Assembly (NCBI RefSeq): GCF_004322755.1
Contig: NZ_CP036401.1
Location: forward strand, 2,046,001-2,110,000
Origin: Pseudoduganella albidiflava
Lineage (GTDB): Bacteria; Pseudomonadota; Gammaproteobacteria; Burkholderiales; Burkholderiaceae_D
DNA: 64,000 nt
Reading direction: 5' to 3'
The position numbers and the translations under genes are program-made. The notes under the pieces are model-generated. The model saw nothing but the letters and a program-made list of their open reading frames with translations. It was not told the origin of the DNA and made no database searches. This document shows positions 1 through 7,390 of the stretch, one piece after another; the first letter of the stretch is position 1; each line of letters begins with the position of its first letter.

Positions 1-1306
1 CCAGCGCGGCATTGAAATCGTCGGCATCCAGGCCGTCCGCCATGCCGGTCACCATGCCGGTCACCTTATAGCGGAAGCACACGATGTTCAGCGACACCGG
101 CGCCAGCAGCTCGAAGGCGGGGCGCTGGCGCACCTCGCCGGCCAGGTAACGGGCCAGCGCGCAGGTGCCGGCGATCGCCGCGCCCATCCGGTCGGCGCCA
201 TGGGCCTGCAGCGTGAACCAGGTCTTCAGCGCGCGGAAGGAGCGGGACAGGTCCGGCCCGAAATCGCACGGCCACGGCGACCCGCCGGCCATGCCGCGCG
301 GTTCGCGTTTCAGGTAGCGGGGCGCCGCGGAGAAGGTGTCGCGGTGCAGCTCGCCGTCGCGCACCAGCACGAAGCCCGCGTCGTACGGCACCTGCGCCCA
401 CTTGTGGAAATCGAAGGCGATCGAGTCGGCCTGCTCGATGCCGTCGAGCAGTGGGGCCAGTTCCGCCGACAGCATCGCCATCGCGCCGAAGGCGCCGTCG
501 ACATGGAACCACAGGCCGTTGGCGCGGGCGATCGCCGCCACGCGCGCCAGCGGGTCGATCGCGGCGGTGTCCACGGTGCCGGCGGTGGCCGCCACGAAGA
601 AGGGCCGCAGGCCGGCCCGCACGTCGGCGGCGATGGCCTGTTCCAGCGCCGCGGTGTCCATGCGGTAGGCGTCGTCGAGCGGCACCAGGCGCAGCGCGGC
701 GCGGCCGATGCCGGTCAGGTCCATCGCCTGGGCGATGCAGTCGTGCGCCGCCGCCGACGTGTAGGCGACCAGGCCCTGTCCCATGCTGGCAAGGCCGGCG
801 TCGCGGACTTCTAGCCCCAGCATGCGGCGGCGCGCCACCAGGACGGCGATCATGTTGGCCATCGATGTGCCGGTGACGAAAATGCCGCTGGCACCGGCCG
901 GGAAGCGGAACAGCTCCGCCATCCAGCGCGCCACCTGGCGCTCGACTTCGACGGGAACCTGGTCGCGACCGCCGACGTTCGCGTTCAGCCCCGCCGCCAG
1001 CATCTCGGCCAGCATGCCGACCGGCGTGCCGCCGCCGTGCACCCAGCCGAAGAAGCCGGGGTGCGCATTGCCGACCGCGTAGGGCAGCACGTCGTCCATG
1101 AAGGTGCGATGGAGGCCGGCGAGGTCGCTGCCGGCGCGCGGCAGCGGCGCCTGGAATGTCGCGCGCACCTCGGCGGGCGCCGGCTGCCACACGGGCCGCT
1201 CGCGCAGGTGTTCCAGGTAGTCGAACATATCGTCGAGCATGCGGTGGCCCTGCTCGCGCAGCGCCGACCAGTCGTCGGGATCGAGGGAAGTCTTGTGCTC
1301 GGCCAT
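1..1306 (-). CDS. PLP-dependent group II decarboxylase (3' end outside window)
   Basis: Member of the pyridoxal-phosphate group II amino acid decarboxylase family (aromatic-L-amino-acid / glutamate / diaminobutyrate decarboxylases). The frame reads MAEHKTSLDPDDWSALREQG at its start and stays open to the left window edge, so the C-terminus is missing. The family hallmark is seen in DFHKW, whose lysine forms the Schiff base with PLP. HVDGAFGAM upstream of it is the usual cofactor-binding Asp region, and HPGFFGWVHGGG is the N-terminal substrate loop. The ATG at 1304-1306 is preceded by AAGGAG at good spacing. Substrate cannot be told from the sequence. No operon partner is visible, because the upstream neighbour is separated by a repeat-filled gap. 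Confidence 0.85.
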   Translation of the reverse strand, partial: MAEHKTSLDPDDWSALREQGHRMLDDMFDYLEHLRERPVWQPAPAEVRATFQAPLPRAGSDLAGLHRTFMDDVLPYAVGNAHPGFFGWVHGGGTPVGMLAEMLAAGLNANVGGRDQVPVEVERQVARWMAELFRFPAGASGIFVTGTSMANMIAVLVARRRMLGLEVRDAGLASMGQGLVAYTSAAAHDCIAQAMDLTGIGRAALRLVPLDDAYRMDTAALEQAIAADVRAGLRPFFVAATAGTVDTAAIDPLARVAAIARANGLWFHVDGAFGAMAMLSAELAPLLDGIEQADSIAFDFHKWAQVPYDAGFVLVRDGELHRDTFSAAPRYLKREPRGMAGGSPWPCDFGPDLSRSFRALKTWFTLQAHGADRMGAAIAGTCALARYLAGEVRQRPAFELLAPVSLNIVCFRYKVTGMVTGMADGLDADDFNAAL

Positions 1307-1387
1307 GGCAGCTCCTTGTTGCGGATGGCGGCACTATACTTCACGGACGCGTCCGGCAGGCGCAGGGGACGCCGGGCTTATCCGCTC

Positions 1388-1502
1388 ACGCTTACTTGCA
1401 AACGCTTACTTGCATACGCTTACTTGCAGGCGCTTGCTTGCAGGTGATTTGCTGATGCTTGTTTGCCGACGCTTGTTTGCCGACGCCCGCTTGCCAGCGC
1501 TT
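1388..1502. repeat. 14-bp imperfect tandem repeat (minisatellite)
   Basis: The gap between the decarboxylase start and the LysE stop holds about eight imperfect units of 14 bp, of the type ACGCTTACTTGCAA. The first three units differ only in the last base; later units drift (GCGCTTGCTTGCAG, ACGCTTGTTTGCCG). The array runs up to the LysE stop codon at 1501. No coding function is seen. It resembles the 13-bp arrays at 44989 and 57559 in period and intergenic placement. Confidence 0.8.
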
Positions 1503-2127
1503 AGCGGCTCACGATCAGCTTCAGCCCCAGCGCGATGAACACGGCGCCGGCCATGCGGTCGAGCACCACGCCGGCCCGCGGCTTGCGGCTCAGCCATCCG
1601 CCGATGGCGCCGGCGAACCAGCCCAGGAGGCCGAACAGCACGGCCGCCTGCAGCGTGAACGTGACCCCCAGCGCGGCCAGCTGCCAGGGCGCGTCGCCGC
1701 GCGACGCCACCACGAACTGGGGCAGGAACGACAGGAAGAACAGGACCACCTTGGGATTGATGGCATTGGCCAGGCAGCCTTTCCAGAACAGCCGGGCAGG
1801 GGACTCGGCCGGCACTCCCGCCGCCGCGAGGTTGACGGCGCCGGCATGGCGCCAGGCACCCCAGCCCAGCTTGATCAGGTACAGGCCGCCCGCCACCTTC
1901 AGCACCGTGAACGCCGTCGGCGATGCCGCGATCAGCGCGCTGACGCCCACCACCGCCAGCACCGTATGGCTGAGGCACCCGAACGCGCAGCCCAGCCCGA
2001 ACGCGATCCCCTGCCTGCGCCCCTTCGCCATCCCCATGCCGAGCACCATCAGGTTGTCGGGGCCGGGCGAGACCGTCAGCACCATCGCGGCCAGCAGGAA
2101 GGGGAAGAATTGGTCGGGTGTCAGCAT
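1501..2127 (-). CDS. LysE/RhtB family amino acid exporter
   Basis: Inner-membrane translocator of the LysE/RhtB family, which exports amino acids or their derivatives. The 208-residue length is normal for the family. The N-terminal signature is seen: VSPGPDNLMVLGMGMAKGRR followed by a glycine-rich first helix. About six hydrophobic segments are visible, with INPKVVLFFLSFLPQF as the conserved central motif. I chose the ATG at 2125-2127 (MLTPDQFFPF) because the open frame upstream is charged and unlike the family. No strong Shine-Dalgarno is visible. The substrate is not predictable. It is probably transcribed alone; a REP-like palindrome sits just upstream. Confidence 0.9.
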   Translation of the reverse strand: MLTPDQFFPFLLAAMVLTVSPGPDNLMVLGMGMAKGRRQGIAFGLGCAFGCLSHTVLAVVGVSALIAASPTAFTVLKVAGGLYLIKLGWGAWRHAGAVNLAAAGVPAESPARLFWKGCLANAINPKVVLFFLSFLPQFVVASRGDAPWQLAALGVTFTLQAAVLFGLLGWFAGAIGGWLSRKPRAGVVLDRMAGAVFIALGLKLIVSR

Positions 2128-2221
2128 CGGGGACTCGCGGGGGAAAAGCGCGAGTATACGGTACCGGCGGAGGTTGCTGGTGGCGTGGGAGAACCGGTGT
2201 GAGACGCTTATTTCGCATACA

Positions 2222-2318
2222 TAAGCCACCCCAAGTGCAAATTCCGGGATCAGACCCGGCGGGTCTGACCCCAGCCCTTCGCTGTTGGGGTGAATTCATG
2301 CGTTTTCAATGTGTCGAC
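2222..2318 (+). repeat. REP-like palindromic element, copy 1
   Basis: Copy of an intergenic element whose core is GGGGTCAGACCC, a 3-nt centre, then the reverse complement. Here the core is slightly degenerate (GGGATCAGACCC; conserved arms CAGACCC 2251-2257 and GGGTCTG 2261-2267). The flanks are also conserved with the other copies: CACCCCAAGTGCAAATTCC on the left, and CAGCCCTTCGCTGTTGGGGT plus GCGTTTTCAATGTG on the right. Same orientation as the copy at 34412, opposite to those at 7320 and 42438. Such elements are typically mobilised by RAYT (TnpA-REP) transposases; none is in the window. Confidence 0.85.
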
Positions 2319-2396
2319 TAACGCTTAACGTATTGGCATCAGTGTGTGACACCGGTGCTCGCCTGCCGCCGGCTACCGATGGACGCGCCGACTACC

Positions 2397-3197
2397 TCAA
2401 GGCGCAGCCGAAAACGACTCGTGCGACGGGAACCTGGCCATCATCCACTCGCGCCGCAGCTGCAGCGCGTCGACCACGTCGGCCGGCAGGGTGCCGATGG
2501 TTTCCGGGTCGTCGCTGGGCGTGTCTGCCAGCAGGCTGGCCAGGTGGATCACGCCGGCCAGCTGGCAGAACGGGCGGGCGGCCATCGGGTCGGACGAGCT
2601 TTCCAGCGCATGCACGATCCGGGCGGGGAAGTTCCAGCGGCGGCCCAGCTCGGCCGTGATCTGGCCTTCGGAAAAGCCCAGCAGGCGCTGTTCGCGTTCC
2701 CAGCGGCCGCCGGGCAGGTGCGGCTGCTGCTCGATTTCCGCGAACTGGGCGGGGGAGACCTGGTAGATCAGCAGTTCGCCCAGCCGCAGCATCATGCCGG
2801 CCAGCCAGGCTTCGCCGCCGTCGCAGCCCAGGCCCGTGGCCAGCCATTTCGAATAGCCGGCGCAGGCCATGCTGCTCTTCCAGAATTCGTCCGAGTCGAG
2901 GCCCGGCAGTTGCGGGAACGATTCGGCGAAGCAGGCGGCCAGCGCCAGCGTGCGGATGTGCGACAGGCCGGCCAGCGCCACCGCGTCGTCCAGCGAGCTC
3001 ACGCCGCGCGAGAAGCCGAAGCGGGCGCTGTTCGCCAGGCGCATCAGCTTGGCCGTCAGGGCGGGGTCGCGGGCGATGATCGCGGCCACGCTCTTCGACG
3101 AGGCATCCTCGTCGTCGAGCGTGGCGATCAGGGCATGCGCCACCTCGGGGATGACGGGCAGTTTAACGTCGGCAAAGAACTGGGTAAGCGTGGGCAT
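2397..3197 (-). CDS. HDOD domain signalling protein
   Basis: A 266-residue cytoplasmic protein made almost entirely of one HDOD domain, a catalytically inactive relative of HD phosphohydrolases that acts as a protein-interaction module in bacterial signalling. Family features are KLPVIPEVAHALIATLDD at the start, then ARDPALTAKLMRLANSA and VSSLDDAVALAGLSHIRTLA, the classic HDOD helices. The metal-binding HD pair of true phosphohydrolases is not seen. The ATG at 3195-3197 gives a full-length domain. It lies codirectionally with the diguanylate cyclase gene 147 bp upstream, which suggests but does not prove a link to c-di-GMP signalling. Confidence 0.88.
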   Translation of the reverse strand: MPTLTQFFADVKLPVIPEVAHALIATLDDEDASSKSVAAIIARDPALTAKLMRLANSARFGFSRGVSSLDDAVALAGLSHIRTLALAACFAESFPQLPGLDSDEFWKSSMACAGYSKWLATGLGCDGGEAWLAGMMLRLGELLIYQVSPAQFAEIEQQPHLPGGRWEREQRLLGFSEGQITAELGRRWNFPARIVHALESSSDPMAARPFCQLAGVIHLASLLADTPSDDPETIGTLPADVVDALQLRREWMMARFPSHESFSAAP

Positions 3198-3344
3198 CGG
3201 TGTCTCTCGGTTGATCGGTGCGGCGCCGCTGTCCGGATGCCGCTGGGGCCAGTGTAAGCCGGGAAAGTGCCGGAATCGCTAAAAGATTGCTTATGATCAA
3301 TGCCGACTGTTGCGGATACGCAAGTGTCCGCCAGGCAGGACCCG

Positions 3345-4706
3345 TCAGTCGTACTGCGCGCCCAGCGGCTGCCGGGGCGATTCCACGCCCGGCAACACCG
3401 GCGGCCCGGCCAGCACGACGCAATCGCGGCCTCCGGCTTTCGCCGCATACAGGGCGGCGTCGGCGCGCTTGATCACGGCGCCGATGTCCTCGTCCTGCGC
3501 GCGCGAGGCGATGCCGAACGACGCCGTGACCCGCAGGCCGGCCGGCCAGGCCGCCGCATGCAGCGCGGCGCGCAGCTTCTCGGCCAGCTGGCGCGCCTGT
3601 TCGGCACCGGTGGCGGGGCAGACGATCAGGAATTCCTCGCCGCCCCAGCGCACCAGCTTGTCGTTGGCGCGGATTTCCGAATGGATCGTCGCGGCGAAGT
3701 CGCGCAGCACGGCATCGCCGGTATCGTGGCCGTGCCGGTCGTTGACGCGCTTGAAGTGGTCGATGTCGGCGAACACCACCGCCATCGGCGGCGCCAGCAG
3801 CGATGAGGTGCTCATCAGCGCCGCCCGCAGCCCCTGCCGGTTCAGCGCCCCCGTCAGCGGATCGGTGTTGGCCTGCTCGACCAGTTCGCGCGCCTCCAGC
3901 TGCAGGGCGGCGTTGATTTCGCCCAGCAGGGCGAGGCGCCGGCCGCTGTCGCCCAGTTCGCGGCGCAGCTGCAGCGCGGCCAGGGCGGGCCAGCTGACCG
4001 CGCACAGGATCCACGCCGCCATCAGGCCCATGTACAGCTCGTCCGCGGTGAGCCACTTGCCATGCAGGCGCAGCGAGCGCAGTTCGATCACGTGCTCGCC
4101 GGCGGTGCTGGTGGCACCGGTCAGCAGTTCGATCCGCGTCACGTTATCGATGCGCATGTCGGTGTCGTCGAGCGGCACCTTCATGTAGTCGATCCACCAC
4201 GTCGCGGTATGGAGCACGTTCAGCGGCACGCGGATGACGCCGGGCGCGCCCACCTCGAATTCGACTTCGTTGACCTTCTGCGACATCGGGTTGTCCAGCT
4301 TCGAGATGCCCGCTTCGAAGTTCAGCACCATCAGGCGCAGCGAGCGGCGCCCGGGGCCACGGTAGGTCACATCGAAGGACACGCTGTCGAACTCCGACAG
4401 GTCGATGCCGGACTCCGTATCGGAAATGGCGAACTGGTACTTGCAGGCCGGCCAGTCGATCGTGCGCGCCAGCTGGCAGCGCATCGTCAGCGCATTGCCG
4501 TGGCGTTCGAGCGATACGCGGCTGGTGCCGCCCATCCACCGGTCGTCCATGACGTCGCGCCGCACGTCGGGCCGCGTGGTCAGGTCGATCACCCGTTCCA
4601 TGCCGTAGTGGTGCCACACCAGCAAGCCGGCCGTGATCATCGCCAGGGCGGCGATGACGCGGTGCATCAGGCGGTGCATGCGGCGGTTGGCTGGGGAAGA
4701 AGTCAC
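3345..4706 (-). CDS. Membrane-anchored diguanylate cyclase (GGDEF)
   Basis: Makes c-di-GMP from two GTP. A first hydrophobic segment (residues about 17-32) precedes a 190-residue periplasmic domain rich in beta-strand sequence that resembles CBM11/CIA30-like carbohydrate-binding folds (weak call). A second membrane segment lies near 225-245, followed by a short coiled linker and a GGDEF domain. Active-site signature RWGGEEF is at residues 353-359, DPLTGALNR at 282-290, and an RxxD inhibitory I-site (RAND, 346-349) sits exactly five residues before it, so product inhibition is expected. The first codon is GTG at 4706; ATGs at 4679 and 4667 are alternatives, and no clear Shine-Dalgarno decides between them. 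Confidence 0.88.
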   Translation of the reverse strand: MTSSPANRRMHRLMHRVIAALAMITAGLLVWHHYGMERVIDLTTRPDVRRDVMDDRWMGGTSRVSLERHGNALTMRCQLARTIDWPACKYQFAISDTESGIDLSEFDSVSFDVTYRGPGRRSLRLMVLNFEAGISKLDNPMSQKVNEVEFEVGAPGVIRVPLNVLHTATWWIDYMKVPLDDTDMRIDNVTRIELLTGATSTAGEHVIELRSLRLHGKWLTADELYMGLMAAWILCAVSWPALAALQLRRELGDSGRRLALLGEINAALQLEARELVEQANTDPLTGALNRQGLRAALMSTSSLLAPPMAVVFADIDHFKRVNDRHGHDTGDAVLRDFAATIHSEIRANDKLVRWGGEEFLIVCPATGAEQARQLAEKLRAALHAAAWPAGLRVTASFGIASRAQDEDIGAVIKRADAALYAAKAGGRDCVVLAGPPVLPGVESPRQPLGAQYD

Positions 4707-4764
4707 TTTGAAATCGATTTCGGGACGAACCCCGCGACGATACTCTTGATATTGCCTATCATCA

Positions 4765-4782
4765 ACTTATATTGCTATAAGT
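4765..4782. promoter_or_regulatory. Inverted repeat between divergent genes
   Basis: ACTTATA - TTGC - TATAAGT, perfect 7-bp arms, sits in the 199-bp gap between the divergently transcribed diguanylate cyclase and M28 peptidase genes. A second palindrome, GAAATCGATTTC (4710-4721), abuts the cyclase start. Placement suggests operator or overlapping promoter elements; no regulator is assigned. Confidence 0.3.
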
Positions 4783-4905
4783 GTTGTGCGTGGCGCACGG
4801 CGGGATGGCACATTCTGCCGTAATCCCGCGCTCGGCCGCGCAGCATTGACTGACCGGCAACTCCCATGCAATATTGAATGTTCTTCCTGTTAAGAAAGCG
4901 ATTGC

Positions 4906-6342
4906 ATGCGTCATCTCCTCACCGCACTTTCCCTCGCGCTCGCCGCCGCCGGCGCCAGCGCGCAGGCGCCTTCCGGCACCGTGGCCGACCGCATCTCGGC
5001 CGATTCGCTGCGCGGCCACCTGTCGTTCCTCTCCTCGGACCTGCTGGAAGGGCGGGGCACGCCGTCGCGCGGACTGGACCTGGCGGCCGAGTACATCGCC
5101 GCGCAATTCCGCCGCGCCGGCCTGGAAGCGGTGGGCGACGACGGCTATTTCCAGACGGCCCACTGGCAGCAGGCGCAGCGCGATGCGCGGGACTTCACGT
5201 TCACCGTGCAGGCGGGCGGCAAGACTTTCGCCGTGCCGCACTCGGCGGCCACCGCCAATTTCGTGCAGCCGGTGGCGCTGGCGGCCACGGGCGTGGTGCG
5301 CATGACATGGCAGGAAGCGCTGGCGGCGGGATCGGAAGTCGACGGCAAGGTGCTCGTGGTGCCCGCCGCGGCGGTGCCCGACGCCGCCGGGGTGCTGCGC
5401 GCCGGCCTGAAGTCGCGCCCGGCCCTGGTGGTGCTGGCCGATACCAAGGGCTACCAGCGCAACCGGGGCGACGGCTGGCTGATCGATCCGGAGCAGGTGG
5501 CGCCCGCCGGCGCTGCTCCGGTCGTCGTGCTGCACGACGCGGCGGCCGCCACGGCGCTGCAGGAGGCCGGCGCCACCGTGGCCGCCACGATCGCCGTGCC
5601 CCAGTTGCGCGCGGTGAAGCTGCGCAACGTCATCGGCGTGTTGCGCGGCACCGATCCGGCGCTGAAGAATACCTATGCGATGCTGACGGCGCACTACGAC
5701 CACCTGGGCATCCGCGACGGCGTGATCCATAACGGCGCCAACGACGACGGCAGCGGCACGGTAGCGGTGATCGACATCGCCGCCGCGCTGGCCGCCGAGA
5801 AGACCCGCCCGCGCCGCAGCATCGTGTTCATGGCGCTGTTCGGCGAGGAACTCGGCCTGCTCGGCTCGCGCTACTACGGCCGCCATCCGGTCTTCCCGCT
5901 GAAGGACACGGTGGCGCACCTGAACCTGGAACAGATCGGCCGCACCGACGACAGCGAAGGCGCCCAGGTGGGCACCGCCACGCTGACCGGCTTCGATTAT
6001 TCCACCGTGACCGAGTACCTGAAGAAGGCCGGCGAGCGCTCCGGCGTGCGCCTGTGGAAGCACGAGGCCAACAGCGACCGCTACTTCGCCCGCAGCGACA
6101 ACCAGGCGCTGGCCGACGTGGGCGTACCCGCGCACACGCTGGCCGTGGCCTTCGGCTTCCCCGACTACCACGGCAAGGACGACGACTGGTCAAAGCTGGA
6201 CTACGACAACATGGCGCGCGTCACGCGCATGGTCGCGCTGGGGCTGCAGGACATCGCCAACGATGCGAAGCGGCCGGCGTGGACCAATGCGCCGAAAGCC
6301 GCGCCGTACCTGGAGGCGGGAAGGAAGCTGATGGGGCAGTAG
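4906..6342 (+). CDS. Secreted M28 family metallopeptidase (aminopeptidase)
   Basis: Zinc-dependent exopeptidase of family M28, with a cleavable signal peptide (MRHLLTALSLALAAAGASA, then QAP), so periplasmic or secreted. After a protease-associated-like insert (about 100-230) the catalytic domain carries the expected co-catalytic zinc ligands: H263 in TAHYDHLG, D280 or D281 in NGANDDGSG, the E314/E315 pair in FGEELGLLGS, an aspartate in IGRTDD near 347-349, and H422 in DYHGKDDD. Its 478 residues suit an M28 protein with an inserted PA domain. The ATG at 4906 follows a weak AAGAAAG. Peptide substrate is unknown. It is monocistronic, ending at a strong palindrome. Confidence 0.9.
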   Translation: MRHLLTALSLALAAAGASAQAPSGTVADRISADSLRGHLSFLSSDLLEGRGTPSRGLDLAAEYIAAQFRRAGLEAVGDDGYFQTAHWQQAQRDARDFTFTVQAGGKTFAVPHSAATANFVQPVALAATGVVRMTWQEALAAGSEVDGKVLVVPAAAVPDAAGVLRAGLKSRPALVVLADTKGYQRNRGDGWLIDPEQVAPAGAAPVVVLHDAAAATALQEAGATVAATIAVPQLRAVKLRNVIGVLRGTDPALKNTYAMLTAHYDHLGIRDGVIHNGANDDGSGTVAVIDIAAALAAEKTRPRRSIVFMALFGEELGLLGSRYYGRHPVFPLKDTVAHLNLEQIGRTDDSEGAQVGTATLTGFDYSTVTEYLKKAGERSGVRLWKHEANSDRYFARSDNQALADVGVPAHTLAVAFGFPDYHGKDDDWSKLDYDNMARVTRMVALGLQDIANDAKRPAWTNAPKAAPYLEAGRKLMGQ

Positions 6343-6375
6343 GGGGTGATCAGGTCGCAGGAGCTTGGCGCCTGG

Positions 6376-6413
6376 TGTCAGACATTATTTTCGCAGGAAA
6401 ATAGTGTCTGACA
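6376..6413. repeat. Palindromic element TGTCAGACA type / bidirectional terminator
   Basis: Inverted repeat with 17-bp arms (TGTCAGACATTATTTTC, then GAAAATAGTGTCTGACA) and a 4-nt loop, one mismatch. It lies between the convergent peptidase and YciC-like genes, so its hairpin could terminate both transcripts. Its design (TCAGAC at the outer ends) recalls the GGGGTCAGACCC elements elsewhere in the window but the sequence is distinct. Confidence 0.75.
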
Positions 6414-6445
6414 TCGGTTTTAACGTGCGGTGGCAGGGGCCGGCG

Positions 6446-7225
6446 TCAAGCGGGCAGGCGATCCGACGGAGCCTGGCTGCGGCTCAGTGCCAGGTCGCGC
6501 AGTACCAGGTCGCGCAGTACAAGATCGTTGTAAAGCACGACCATGTTCGCTGATACGAACATCGGCACCAGGGCCGTGACGGCGGCCGAAAGCAGCAATG
6601 CGACGATCGCCCCGGCCAGGTTATCGGGCAGCGATACCGTGCTGATGTCGAAGCGATCGACCAATACCGCCACTCCAAGGACAAGGCAGTAGCCGATCGC
6701 CACGCGCCACCAGTGTCCCCGCACCAGGCGCCGGCTGGCCTTGAGCGCTTCGACCGGTCGCACACCGTCGATGACCAGCGCAGGCCACCAGAACGACAGC
6801 GCGACAAACAGGTAAAGGCCGGGCAGCAGCAGCAAAACCGCGCCGCTGCCCACCGCCAGCATGAACAGCGCGGATGCCGCCAGGCACGGCAGCAGGCAAC
6901 GCAGGCCGCGCGCCAGCGACTCGCGCGCGGTCGCAGGGCGCGCGTGGGCGCAGGCATGGACCTGGTGGAGCAGCGGCGACATCAGCGCCGGGCACAGCAG
7001 CAGTAGCAGGGCGCACAGGTAAAGGATCCACTCCCGGTCGCCATGCTCGCCGGCGACCCAGACCCCCAGGCCGAGCAGACCAAGCAGGAGCGCCACCGGC
7101 GCCAGCGCATACGGCAGGACCCGCAGGAAACTCTTGAAGAACAGGCGTTGCGTGGCACGCCCGACGTCGATCCAGCCCAGCGGAGTCGAGGATATGGTGA
7201 ACATGTCGTGATCTTTCGATAACAT
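6446..7225 (-). CDS. YciC/BPSS1780-like integral membrane protein
   Basis: A 259-residue polytopic inner-membrane protein with about five or six hydrophobic segments. It resembles the YciC (UPF0259) / glycerophosphodiesterase membrane-domain family: an N-terminal amphipathic stretch (DVGRATQRLFFKSFLRVLPY), helices with LLLLPGLYLFVALSFWWPAL, and the conserved cytoplasmic turn GVRPVEALKASRRLVRGHWW. The molecular function of this family is not established. The start at 7225 (MLSKDHDMF) lies 18 nt after AGGAGG, unusually far; the second ATG (7204) is an alternative. The C-terminus contains a doubled LVLRD encoded by a 15-bp repeat (6490-6519). Confidence 0.65.
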   Translation of the reverse strand: MLSKDHDMFTISSTPLGWIDVGRATQRLFFKSFLRVLPYALAPVALLLGLLGLGVWVAGEHGDREWILYLCALLLLLCPALMSPLLHQVHACAHARPATARESLARGLRCLLPCLAASALFMLAVGSGAVLLLLPGLYLFVALSFWWPALVIDGVRPVEALKASRRLVRGHWWRVAIGYCLVLGVAVLVDRFDISTVSLPDNLAGAIVALLLSAAVTALVPMFVSANMVVLYNDLVLRDLVLRDLALSRSQAPSDRLPA

Positions 7226-7319
7226 TTGACATCGAGAACATATCCTCCTGCCGGGCGCGCGTCAACCGCAAGACGGTGCATGATAGTCACGCAAGCGGCA
7301 TGCCACTAGCGCCAGTATT

Positions 7320-7390
7320 TAACCCAAGGGCGAAGGGCTGGGGTCAGACCCGCCGGGTCTGACCCCGGATTTTGCATGGGGTTGGCTAGA
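7320..7390 (-). repeat. REP-like palindromic element, copy 2
   Basis: Perfect core GGGGTCAGACCC - GCC - GGGTCTGACCCC at 7340-7366, with the conserved flanks AGGGCGAAGGGCT on one side and TTTTGCATGGGG on the other. The outer flank GGCTAGA contains the TAG stop of polB, exactly as copy 4 contains the stop of the kinase at 42526. Inverted relative to copies 1 and 3. Confidence 0.9.

Noticed and set aside
4893..4906. LacI-like site AGAAAGCGATTGCA
   Set aside because: One fixed position is wrong and the site covers the ribosome-binding site and start codon of the M28 gene; more likely chance.
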